Source: Owenweeksia sp964619125 (GTDB taxonomy: Bacteria; Bacteroidota; Bacteroidia; Flavobacteriales; Schleiferiaceae). From it: DNA of 64,000 nt. Of the stretch, positions 7,465 to 14,655 are shown piece by piece. The DNA lies in assembly GCA_964619125.1 (NCBI GenBank), contig CAZUCA010000008.1, forward strand, positions 8,989-72,988, written 5' to 3'. Position 1 is the first letter of the stretch, and every line of letters begins with the position of its first letter. The notes beneath the pieces are model-generated. The model saw only the letters and a program-made list of their open reading frames with translations, did no database searches and was not told where the DNA came from. The translations under genes were made by a program, and so were the position numbers.

Positions 7465-8766
7465 ATGTTTAAGTTTTTTGGCCGGGCCTTGCATACTACC
7501 TACACCAGGGTGATAAACTCCCTTGCTTACTACCCGGTGCTGATTGCCCTTGCCCTGGGATTGCTGAGCCTGGTACTGATTACCGCCAGCAATACGCCGG
7601 TCGACAAATTTTTGGAAGACCTTATTCCTGCCCTGGGCGAGCTTGAAGGCTCTGCGGCTCGCGAGCTGCTGAGTGTGGTTACCGCCGGCTCCATATCCAT
7701 AACGGTGTTCAGCTTCTCCATGGTAATGCTGGTGCTAAGCCAGGCAGCCAGCGTTTATTCCCCTAAAATACTGGATGGACTAATCAAGGATAAGCGCCCC
7801 CAGCGGATAATGGGCCTGTATATTGGCACGGTGGTCTATTGCCTGCCTCACTTGTTGCTATCCAGCCATCAAAAAAGCATTTCCACTACGGCGGTGGTGG
7901 TGGCCATTAGCCTGGCCATTGCCAATATGTTTGTTTTTATCAGTTTCATTCACTTCGTGTCGCAGAGTATTAAGCCGGGTGAGATCTGCCGTCGCATTTT
8001 TAAACAGGCCTCGCACCGCCCCTATACTGAGCTTAAGCTTAAACGCAATGCCCGGCTCGGGCATCAGCAGCCCCCTGACAGCGGTAATTGGCTTAAGGTG
8101 AACACCTTGCGCAGCGGCTATTTTCAGGATATTGAGTTGCAGAAACTTTATGACTTTTGTGAAGAAGAAGATATTCAGCTCCATATACTCCACAATATCG
8201 GTGACTACCTGCTGGAAGGAATGCCACTGGTGGCAATAAAAGGCCGGAAACAGATTGAGGAGGAACTTGAGTCAACCATCAACCGGCACTTCCTTTTTTA
8301 CAATCTCGAAGATATTGACCGCAACCCTTACTACGCCTACCGACAGCTAAGCGAAGTGGCCGTAAAAGCAATGAGCCCCGGCATAAATGATATTGGCACT
8401 ACCCGCATCGCCATCGACTATCTTACCGACCTCATCGCCCAGTATGTTCGCAATCCCTGGTTTGCCTCGGTCCAAAACGGTAGTGGTCAGGTGCGCCTGT
8501 GGCTGAAGCCGGTGAGTTTGCAACAGCTCTTTGAGCTGTGCTTTGATGAGATACGCAACTACAGCCAGGGTGATAAATTTATCCTGTTGTCACTGCTGCA
8601 AAGTTGCCGGGTACTATTGGAGTGTGATGCCAACTCGGCGGAACTCGAAACAGCGCTAAGGCGATTTAGCCATAAAATAATGGCGGCAATTCCCAACCAG
8701 CAACTGCAGGATATCGCCTACCTGGAGCTATATTATGACAAGCATCTCAAACAATCCCTTGGTTGA
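7465..8766 (+). CDS. DUF2254 family membrane protein
   Basis: 433 residues from ATG 7465; the frame stays open back to a TTG at 7450 but the ATG fits better. Four membrane helices occupy the N-terminal ~170 residues (YPVLIALALGLLSLVLITAS, ITVFSFSMVMLVLSQAASVY, IGTVVYCLPHLLLSS, VVVAISLAIANMFVFISF). A soluble C-terminal domain contains VKAMSPGINDIGTTRIAIDY, a hallmark of DUF2254 proteins. Function unknown; the family is predicted to act in the inner membrane. A hairpin lies between it and gdhA. Confidence 0.85.
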   Translation: MFKFFGRALHTTYTRVINSLAYYPVLIALALGLLSLVLITASNTPVDKFLEDLIPALGELEGSAARELLSVVTAGSISITVFSFSMVMLVLSQAASVYSPKILDGLIKDKRPQRIMGLYIGTVVYCLPHLLLSSHQKSISTTAVVVAISLAIANMFVFISFIHFVSQSIKPGEICRRIFKQASHRPYTELKLKRNARLGHQQPPDSGNWLKVNTLRSGYFQDIELQKLYDFCEEEDIQLHILHNIGDYLLEGMPLVAIKGRKQIEEELESTINRHFLFYNLEDIDRNPYYAYRQLSEVAVKAMSPGINDIGTTRIAIDYLTDLIAQYVRNPWFASVQNGSGQVRLWLKPVSLQQLFELCFDEIRNYSQGDKFILLSLLQSCRVLLECDANSAELETALRRFSHKIMAAIPNQQLQDIAYLELYYDKHLKQSLG

Positions 8767-8786
8767 TTTGTACGGCAATGAAAGAG

Positions 8787-8813
8787 AGGCTTTTTTCATG
8801 CCTGAAAAAGCCT
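8787..8813. repeat. 9-bp inverted repeat before gdhA promoter
   Basis: AGGCTTTTT (8787-8795) and AAAAAGCCT (8805-8813) are perfect inverted repeats with a 9-nt loop, 21 bp after the DUF2254 stop and 9 bp before the gdhA -7 box. It may terminate the upstream gene (no U-tract follows) or serve as an operator covering the gdhA -33 region. Confidence 0.5.
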
Positions 8814-8821
8814 AAATAGTA

Positions 8822-8829
8822 TACATTTG
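8822..8829 (+). promoter_or_regulatory. -7 promoter box of gdhA (TACATTTG)
   Basis: Exact TAnnTTTG match, 27 nt before the gdhA start. The usual -33 TTG is absent; that region is occupied by the inverted repeat at 8787-8813, which would fit regulated expression. Confidence 0.5.
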
Positions 8830-8856
8830 CGCACACATTCAACCCATTGAAATACT

Positions 8857-10209
8857 ATGTCCAATAAGTTTCAATCTCAGATCGACTCCTTTATGGAAGG
8901 AGTTAAAGCAAAGAATTCCCATGAGCCTGAGTTTCTGCAGGCTGTTGAGGAAGTGGTAGAAACGATTATTCCTTTTATCGAGGAAAATCCAAAATATAAA
9001 AAAGCGAATTTGCTGGAACGCATGGTAGAGCCAGAGCGCGTAATTATGTTTCGCGTGCCGTGGATCGACGACCAGGGCAATACCCAGGTGAACCGTGGTT
9101 TCAGAGTAGAATTCAATTCGGCCATCGGGCCGTACAAAGGTGGCTTGCGCTTTCACCCCACCGTAAACCTCTCAATCCTCAAGTTTCTTGGCTTTGAGCA
9201 GGTATTTAAAAACTCACTGACTACCCTGCCTATGGGCGGTGGTAAAGGTGGTTCTGACTTTGACCCTAAGGGTAAGAGTGATAATGAGGTGATGCGCTTC
9301 TGCCAGAGCTTTATGACCGAGCTGCAGCGCCACATTGGCCCTGACACTGACGTGCCTGCCGGCGATATCGGGGTAGGTGGTCGTGAAATCGGTTACATGT
9401 TCGGTCAGTACAAGCGCCTGCGCAACGAATTTACCGGCGTTCTTACCGGCAAAGGCATCAGCTGGGGAGGATCACTGATCCGTCCTGAAGCTACCGGCTA
9501 CGGTGCGGTATATTTTGCCTGTGAAATGCTGGGCCGTAAAAATGATTCACTCGACGGCAAAACCGTGGTGGTATCAGGATCTGGAAACGTGGCCCAGTTT
9601 GCCATCGAAAAGTGTATTGAGCTTGGTGCCAAGGTAGTAGCCTGTTCTGACTCTTCAGGGGTGATTTACGACAAGGACGGCATCGACACTGAGAAACTTG
9701 AGTTTATCAAGGAGCTCAAAAACGTAAAGCGTGGCCGCATTAAGGAATATGCTGATAAGTTTAGCGGTGTTGAATATACCGATGGAGGTGAGCCCTGGAA
9801 CATCAAGTGTGATGTAGCCTTCCCATGTGCTACTCAGAATGAAATTGACGCACAGGAAGCCAAGACCATGCTCGCCAATGGCGTAATAGCCGTGGTGGAA
9901 GGGGCCAACATGCCCTGTACAGCAGCAGCGGTAGAGGAGTTTAAGAAGGCCAGGATCCTCTTTGCCCCCGGTAAAGCTTCTAACGCCGGTGGGGTAGCCA
10001 CCAGCGGACTGGAAATGTCACAAAACAGCCTGCGCCTGAGCTGGACCCGCGAAGAAGTGGATCAGCGCCTGCAAAACATCATGAAAGACATCCATGAGTC
10101 ATGCCGTATGCATGGCCAGGAAGGTGACTACGTGGACTATGTACGTGGAGCCAACATCGCCGGCTTTGTAAAAGTAGCCGACGCCATGATCGATCAGGGA
10201 GTAGTGTAA
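8857..10209 (+). CDS. gdhA: NADP-type glutamate dehydrogenase
   Basis: 450 residues, typical of the hexameric small GDH. It converts 2-oxoglutarate and ammonia to glutamate with NAD(P)H. Substrate-binding motifs are GPYKGGLRFHPTVN, then TTLPMGGGKGGSDFDPKG with the catalytic lysine, and DVPAGDIGVGGREIGYMFG. The Rossmann motif VVVSGSGNVAQFAIEK begins near residue 230 and VEGANMPCT is also present. It stands alone between a promoter with an inverted repeat and a strong terminator, so it is likely monocistronic. NADP preference is inferred from the subfamily. Confidence 0.96.
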   Translation: MSNKFQSQIDSFMEGVKAKNSHEPEFLQAVEEVVETIIPFIEENPKYKKANLLERMVEPERVIMFRVPWIDDQGNTQVNRGFRVEFNSAIGPYKGGLRFHPTVNLSILKFLGFEQVFKNSLTTLPMGGGKGGSDFDPKGKSDNEVMRFCQSFMTELQRHIGPDTDVPAGDIGVGGREIGYMFGQYKRLRNEFTGVLTGKGISWGGSLIRPEATGYGAVYFACEMLGRKNDSLDGKTVVVSGSGNVAQFAIEKCIELGAKVVACSDSSGVIYDKDGIDTEKLEFIKELKNVKRGRIKEYADKFSGVEYTDGGEPWNIKCDVAFPCATQNEIDAQEAKTMLANGVIAVVEGANMPCTAAAVEEFKKARILFAPGKASNAGGVATSGLEMSQNSLRLSWTREEVDQRLQNIMKDIHESCRMHGQEGDYVDYVRGANIAGFVKVADAMIDQGVV

Positions 10210-10230
10210 ACTACTTTAGATATAAACTAA

Positions 10231-10264
10231 AAACCCGCTTCCTTATCAGAAGCGGGTTTTTTTT
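10231..10264 (+). terminator. Terminator after gdhA, possibly bidirectional
   Basis: Perfect 10-bp stem AAACCCGCTT (10231-10240) / AAGCGGGTTT (10250-10259), 9-nt loop, then a T run. The preceding A-rich stretch lets it also stop the convergent gatC transcript. Confidence 0.85.
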
Positions 10265-10287
10265 ATGTTTTGTTGGTACGGGCAATC

Positions 10288-10584
10288 CTAATCCTCGCGC
10301 TTGAGCACTTTAGGTACCCGGAAGTAGTCCGTATCCTTATCGGGAGCATTTTTGAGGGCCTCATCCTTGCTCACCTGCTCCTTCACCTCGTCCACCCGCA
10401 TCACATTTTCCTCGTCAGTGAGGTAAATGAGCGGCTCCACGCCATCGAGGTCGAGCTCATTGATCTTCTCCACAAAAGCCATCATTTTATTGAGGTCACT
10501 GAGCATCTCTTCCTTTTCATTTTCCGAAAACTCGAGCCGGGCCAGGTGGGCCAGTTTTTCTACAGTCGCTTTATCCAACTTCAT
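10288..10584 (-). CDS. gatC: Asp/Glu-tRNA amidotransferase subunit C
   Basis: 98 residues, the usual GatC length. MKLDKATVEKLAHLARLEFS matches the conserved helical N-terminus that wraps around GatA, and the end DYFRVPKVLKRED matches the family's FRVPKVL tail. With GatA and GatB (not in this window) it amidates misacylated Glu-tRNA(Gln) or Asp-tRNA(Asn). An asnS is present at 41409, so glutamine charging is the likelier job here. Its start overlaps the plsC stop by 4 bp, so the two are translationally coupled. Confidence 0.93.
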   Translation of the reverse strand: MKLDKATVEKLAHLARLEFSENEKEEMLSDLNKMMAFVEKINELDLDGVEPLIYLTDEENVMRVDEVKEQVSKDEALKNAPDKDTDYFRVPKVLKRED

Positions 10585-11324
10585 GAGTAAGCAATATTTT
10601 GTTCAGGTTGCAAACCGCTTAATACGGTTTGGTAACATTCTTTCATCAGCCGATCCACTTCTTTGGGATCGTTACTGCGGGGATATAAAAAGGGATGTAT
10701 TTCGGCCCTTAGAATTCCCGGGGCACCTTTGCTGAAATCGAAAGGCAAATGTCGTTTATTATCAGGATACGACACAGGAATAATAGGCAAATTCTTCTCT
10801 ACTGCCAAACGGAAAGCGCCCTTCTTAAATGGAGCCAGCTCTATCTCCTCCTTGGGCACCCCACCCTCAGGGTAAATGCATAAACCGATGCCCTCATCAA
10901 GCTTTTCGGCCCCGCGCATAAATACTTCCTGGCGGCTGCGCATGCTCTGCCGGTCTACCAGCAGGTTGGTCTTTTTGTAAAAATAGCCAAAGAGCGGCAG
11001 CTTGGCCAGCTCCTGCTTGCCAATAAAAAGGAAGCAATTGGGAAAAATAGCCAGGGTCATCATTATGTCGACCATGCTGGTGTGGTTGGGGCAAATAATA
11101 TAGAGCTGATGCCTTTTGGGGCGCTCATGGCGTGTTACCCTGGGGATAAGGCCACTGAGCAACAGCACCATCCATGCCCATACCCGGGCGAAACCAAAGA
11201 AGAGCGGGTACCAGCTTTTACGCTGTGAGGTGATATAGATAAAGGGAAACAGCAATACGATGGCAATAAAAACTGCCACGTAAAACCAAGCCCGCCAGAT
11301 ATATGTCAAAAACTTCGGCATCAT
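10581..11324 (-). CDS. plsC: 1-acylglycerol-3-phosphate O-acyltransferase
   Basis: About 247 residues. One or two N-terminal membrane helices (FYVAVFIAIVLLFPFIYI, AWMVLLLSGLIP) precede the PlsC domain. The catalytic HX4D box is NHTSMVD near residue 79. The second motif region follows (LFIGKQELAKLPLFGYFYKK), and the substrate-binding motif is IYPEGGVPKE with GAFRLAVEKNLPIIPV after it. It acylates lysophosphatidate at the inner membrane. ATG 11324 or 11321 is preferred over the in-frame TTG at 11327. First gene of a two-gene operon with gatC. Confidence 0.92.
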   Translation of the reverse strand: MMPKFLTYIWRAWFYVAVFIAIVLLFPFIYITSQRKSWYPLFFGFARVWAWMVLLLSGLIPRVTRHERPKRHQLYIICPNHTSMVDIMMTLAIFPNCFLFIGKQELAKLPLFGYFYKKTNLLVDRQSMRSRQEVFMRGAEKLDEGIGLCIYPEGGVPKEEIELAPFKKGAFRLAVEKNLPIIPVSYPDNKRHLPFDFSKGAPGILRAEIHPFLYPRSNDPKEVDRLMKECYQTVLSGLQPEQNIAYS

Positions 11325-11335
11325 CAAAAGAGCTG

Positions 11336-11343
11336 CAAAAATA
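11336..11343 (-). promoter_or_regulatory. -7 promoter box of plsC-gatC (TATTTTTG)
   Basis: Minus-strand TATTTTTG, ending about 11 nt before the plsC ATG at 11324, so the leader is only a few bases. It stands back to back with the trpS box at 11366. Confidence 0.55.
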
Positions 11344-11365
11344 GTCTTTTGCGCGCACGATTAAT

Positions 11366-11373
11366 TATTTTTG
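11366..11373 (+). promoter_or_regulatory. -7 promoter box of trpS (TATTTTTG)
   Basis: Exact TAnnTTTG match, 20 nt before the trpS ATG at 11394; it also argues against any start upstream of it. Forms a divergent pair with the plsC box 22 bp away. Confidence 0.55.
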
Positions 11374-11393
11374 GCGCCTATCAATACAGACTT

Positions 11394-12365
11394 ATGGCGC
11401 GAATACTTACCGGAATTCAAAGCAGCGGACGTCCCCACCTCGGCAATGTACTGGGAGCAATGCTTCCGGCGATTGAACTTTCCAGAAAGGCAGACAACGA
11501 ATCGATATTTTTTATTGCTGACCTACACTCCCTCACCACCATCAAGGATGCGGAGCAGCGCCGGCTGAATGTGCAAGCAGTGGCTGCCGCCTGGCTGGCC
11601 TTTGGTTTTGATACCGAAAAAAATATTCTCTTCCGCCAGAGTGATTTACCAGCGGTAACCGAGCTTACCTGGTATCTCAATTGCTTCACCCCTTACCCGA
11701 TGCTCGCCAACGCCCACTCCTTTAAGGATAAGAGCGATCGTCTCAGCGATGTAAACGCCGGCCTTTTTGACTACCCGGTTCTGATGGCGGCCGACATCCT
11801 GTTGTACGATGCCGACTTTGTGCCGGTGGGCAAAGACCAGCGCCAGCACCTCGAGATGACCCGCGATATTGCCGGTAGTCTCAACCACCAGGTAAAGGAA
11901 GAGGTGCTCAAGCTTCCGGAGGCCATGATAGGTGAAAAGGTGATGACCGTGCCGGGTACCGACGGTCAAAAGATGAGCAAAAGCTACGGCAATACCATCG
12001 ATATTTTTCTGCCGCAGAAGCAGCTCAAGAAACAGGTGATGAGCATCGAAACCGATAGCACTCCCCTGGAAGACCCTAAAGATCCGGACAGCTGTAATGT
12101 ATTTGCCCTCTACGAATTACTGGCCGACGACAGCAGCGTGGAAACCATGCGCGCCAATTACCTGGCCGGGGGCTATGGTTATGGTCATGCCAAAAAAGAA
12201 TTACTCAACCTGATTTTGGAGCGCTACCAGGAGCCGCGCCGCATTTTTGACGAGCTTATCCATGATCCCGACAAAATAGAGAAGGAACTAAAAAAAGGGG
12301 CTGAAAAGGCGAAGCTGATCAGCGATGAAGTGCTGAAGCGGGTAAAATCCAAGCTGGGCTTTTAA
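11394..12365 (+). CDS. trpS: Tryptophanyl-tRNA synthetase
   Basis: 323 residues, class Ic aminoacyl-tRNA synthetase of standard bacterial length. It begins MARILTGIQSSGRPHLGN, which includes the HIGH-equivalent motif PHLGN. Other landmarks are FFIADLHSLTT, DADFVPVGKDQRQHLEMTRDIA, and the KMSKS loop in GQKMSKSYGN near residue 195. ATG 11394 was chosen because upstream in-frame codons lie on the promoter box. Transcribed divergently from plsC-gatC and convergent with lepA, with a shared terminator between. Confidence 0.96.
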   Translation: MARILTGIQSSGRPHLGNVLGAMLPAIELSRKADNESIFFIADLHSLTTIKDAEQRRLNVQAVAAAWLAFGFDTEKNILFRQSDLPAVTELTWYLNCFTPYPMLANAHSFKDKSDRLSDVNAGLFDYPVLMAADILLYDADFVPVGKDQRQHLEMTRDIAGSLNHQVKEEVLKLPEAMIGEKVMTVPGTDGQKMSKSYGNTIDIFLPQKQLKKQVMSIETDSTPLEDPKDPDSCNVFALYELLADDSSVETMRANYLAGGYGYGHAKKELLNLILERYQEPRRIFDELIHDPDKIEKELKKGAEKAKLISDEVLKRVKSKLGF

Positions 12366-12378
12366 GCCTTTAAAAATT

Positions 12379-12439
12379 CAGAAGATGGGTTAAGGATCGG
12401 AAGTAAGCATCCTTAACTCATCGTTCTGCATCTTTTTTT
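12379..12439. terminator. Bidirectional terminator between trpS and lepA
   Basis: Core perfect repeat GTTAAGGAT (12389-12397) / ATCCTTAAC (12409-12417), extended imperfectly outwards (CAGAAGATGG against CATCGTTCTG), then a T run at 12432-12439 that overlaps the lepA stop codon. Confidence 0.75.
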
Positions 12440-14234
12440 AATCGTTCAGCTTCAACACCGCCAAGAAGGCTTCCTGGGGGATTTCCACATTACCCACCTG
12501 GCGCATGCGCTTCTTACCGGCTTTCTGCTTTTCGAGCAGCTTGCGCTTACGCGAGATATCACCCCCGTAACACTTGGCGGTAACATCCTTACGCAGAGCA
12601 CTGAGGGTTTCGCGGGCAATAATCTTGGCACCAATGGCTGCCTGAATGGCAATCATAAACTGCTGGCGGGGAATTAATTCCTTGAGCTTTTCACAAATCT
12701 TCTTACCCAACTCGTAGGCATTGCTGCGGTGCACCAGCGCCGAAAGAGCATCCACGGGATCACCGTTGAGCATAATATCAACCTTCACCAGCTCTGAATC
12801 CTGGTAGCCGATGGGGTGATAGTCAAAAGAGGCATAGCCGCGTGAGATAGACTTTAGGCGGTCGTAAAAGTCAAATACAATTTCGGCCAGGGGTAATTTA
12901 AAGCTAAGTTCAACCCGCTCGGAGGTAAGGTATACCTGATTTTGCAGCTCCCCTCTTTTTTCAATGCAGAGGTTCATCACTGCTCCCACGTAATCGCCCT
13001 TGGTGATGATTTGCGCCTTGATAAAAGGTTCCTCCATCCGCTCCAACTTGGTAGGATCGGGAAATTCAGAAGGGTTGGTAACAATTATCCGCTTCTCGGG
13101 CTCCTTCTTCATGTAAGCGTAATAGCTTACGTTGGGCACGGTGGTGATTACGGTCATATTGAACTCGCGCTCCAGGCGTTCCTGGATAATCTCCATGTGC
13201 AGCATACCCAGAAATCCGCAACGGAAGCCAAAACCGAGGGCGGCGGAAGATTCGGGTTCAAAGGTGAGTGAGGCATCGTTGAGCTGCAATTTTTCCAGCG
13301 AAGTGCGCAGCTCCTCAAACTCATCGGTATCCACCGGGTAAATACCAGCAAAAACCATTGGTTTCACATCCTCAAAACCAGCAATAGCCTTATCGGCCAT
13401 ACGCTCAACGGCAGTGATGGTATCACCCACCTTCACCCCTTTGGCCTCTTTAATTCCGGAAATAATATAGCCCACATTACCGGCCTTAATTTCCTTGCGG
13501 GGCTCCTGCTTTAGCTTAAGCACCCCTATTTCATCGGCATCGTAAGTGGTACCGGCATTCATGAATTTTACCCGCTCTCCGGATTTGATACTGCCGTTCA
13601 CCACCTTAAAAAACACCTCGATACCACGGTAAGGGTTAAAAACCGAGTCGAAGATCAACGCCTGCAAAGGTCCCTCCTCATCACCCTGAGGATGCGGTAC
13701 CCGCTCTACAATGGCATTGAGGATGTCTTCAATACCCAGTCCGCTTTTGGCCGAAGCCAGCAGAATTTCATCTTCATCGCAGCCGATAAGGTCGATGATC
13801 TGATCCTTCACCTCATCGGGGTTAGCACTGGGCAGGTCAATTTTATTGAGCACCGGAATAATTTCCAGGTCGTGCTCCAAAGCGAGATAGAGGTTGGAGA
13901 TGGTTTGCGCCTGGATTCCCTGGGCAGCATCCACCACCAACAATGCCCCTTCACAGGCCGCAATGGCCCTTGATACCTCATAAGAGAAATCCACGTGTCC
14001 GGGAGTATCAATCAGGTTAAAAACATATTCCTGGCCATCCTTAATAAAGTTCATTTGAATGGCGTGGCTTTTAATGGTAATGCCGCGCTCACGCTCCAGG
14101 TCCATATCATCGAGCAGCTGGTCTTTCTTTTCCCGCTCAGTAACGGTTGCGGTAAAATCCAGCAGGCGATCGGCCAGGGTACTCTTACCGTGGTCGATAT
14201 GGGCGATGATGCAAAAGTTCCGAATGTTCTTCAT
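12438..14234 (-). CDS. lepA: Translation factor LepA (EF4)
   Basis: 598 residues, the standard EF4 length, using the ATG at 14234 that gives MKNIRNFCIIAHIDHGKST; an in-frame start 15 bp earlier adds five atypical residues. G motifs: AHIDHGKST (P-loop), DTPGHVDF and NKIDLPSA. The LepA-specific C-terminal domain is present (GYASFDYHPIGYQDSELVKVD) with the tail CYGGDISRKRKLLEKQKAGK. It is a ribosome-associated GTPase that remodels elongating or assembling ribosomes under stress. Monocistronic by appearance. Confidence 0.97.
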   Translation of the reverse strand: MKNIRNFCIIAHIDHGKSTLADRLLDFTATVTEREKKDQLLDDMDLERERGITIKSHAIQMNFIKDGQEYVFNLIDTPGHVDFSYEVSRAIAACEGALLVVDAAQGIQAQTISNLYLALEHDLEIIPVLNKIDLPSANPDEVKDQIIDLIGCDEDEILLASAKSGLGIEDILNAIVERVPHPQGDEEGPLQALIFDSVFNPYRGIEVFFKVVNGSIKSGERVKFMNAGTTYDADEIGVLKLKQEPRKEIKAGNVGYIISGIKEAKGVKVGDTITAVERMADKAIAGFEDVKPMVFAGIYPVDTDEFEELRTSLEKLQLNDASLTFEPESSAALGFGFRCGFLGMLHMEIIQERLEREFNMTVITTVPNVSYYAYMKKEPEKRIIVTNPSEFPDPTKLERMEEPFIKAQIITKGDYVGAVMNLCIEKRGELQNQVYLTSERVELSFKLPLAEIVFDFYDRLKSISRGYASFDYHPIGYQDSELVKVDIMLNGDPVDALSALVHRSNAYELGKKICEKLKELIPRQQFMIAIQAAIGAKIIARETLSALRKDVTAKCYGGDISRKRKLLEKQKAGKKRMRQVGNVEIPQEAFLAVLKLND

Positions 14235-14655
14235 ACAGCTAAAAGTCAATCTCGCTTAGTGAGCGCGAAATTACGGAGAAAGAAATTGCCCACAGTAGCG
14301 ACTGCAATTATTAAAAGAAAGAAGTTGCTATAGATAAACACCTTAGGGCTTAAGCTCATACCGCCTTGGCTAGTACTGTTAATCCTCACATCTTTGGACA
14401 CAGCCTGATGCTAACTAACTGGCAACTCAGAAACCAGCAGGCCTTAGTGTTAATCTCATTGATAAGGGTATTGAGGGCTTTATTGCTTGCGATCAGATTT
14501 TTAAGTTGAAAGAGTTTTTCACTTTAGTTAGATTCGCAAACTCTCTAAAAGCCACCGAAACTCAATCAAGTATGGGTTTTGACTTGCTCAGGTTTGTCAG
14601 TTGTTAACATTGCCTTAGTTTTAGAAACATTTTTATTTTACATAAACCACGCAGA
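14235..14655. other. AT-rich intergenic region of 421 bp
   Basis: No recognisable gene. On the plus strand 14419-14607 stays open for 62 codons but has no ATG, GTG or TTG at its beginning and no recognisable homology, so I do not call it. A weak promoter candidate for the next gene lies at 14584-14612. On the minus strand the region must hold the lepA promoter; only an approximate box (TAATTTCG, near 14265) is visible. Confidence 0.6.
14584..14612 (+). promoter_or_regulatory. Candidate promoter of first tandem surface gene
   Basis: TTG at 14584-14586, 18-nt spacer, TAACATTG at 14605-14612: one mismatch to TAnnTTTG. It predicts a leader of about 37 nt before ATG 14656. Confidence 0.35.

Noticed and set aside
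14419..14607. 62-codon open frame in the AT-rich gap before the first tandem surface gene
   Set aside because: It starts after a stop with CTG, has no usual start codon and no recognisable homology; a 60-codon open frame in 420 bp can arise by chance.
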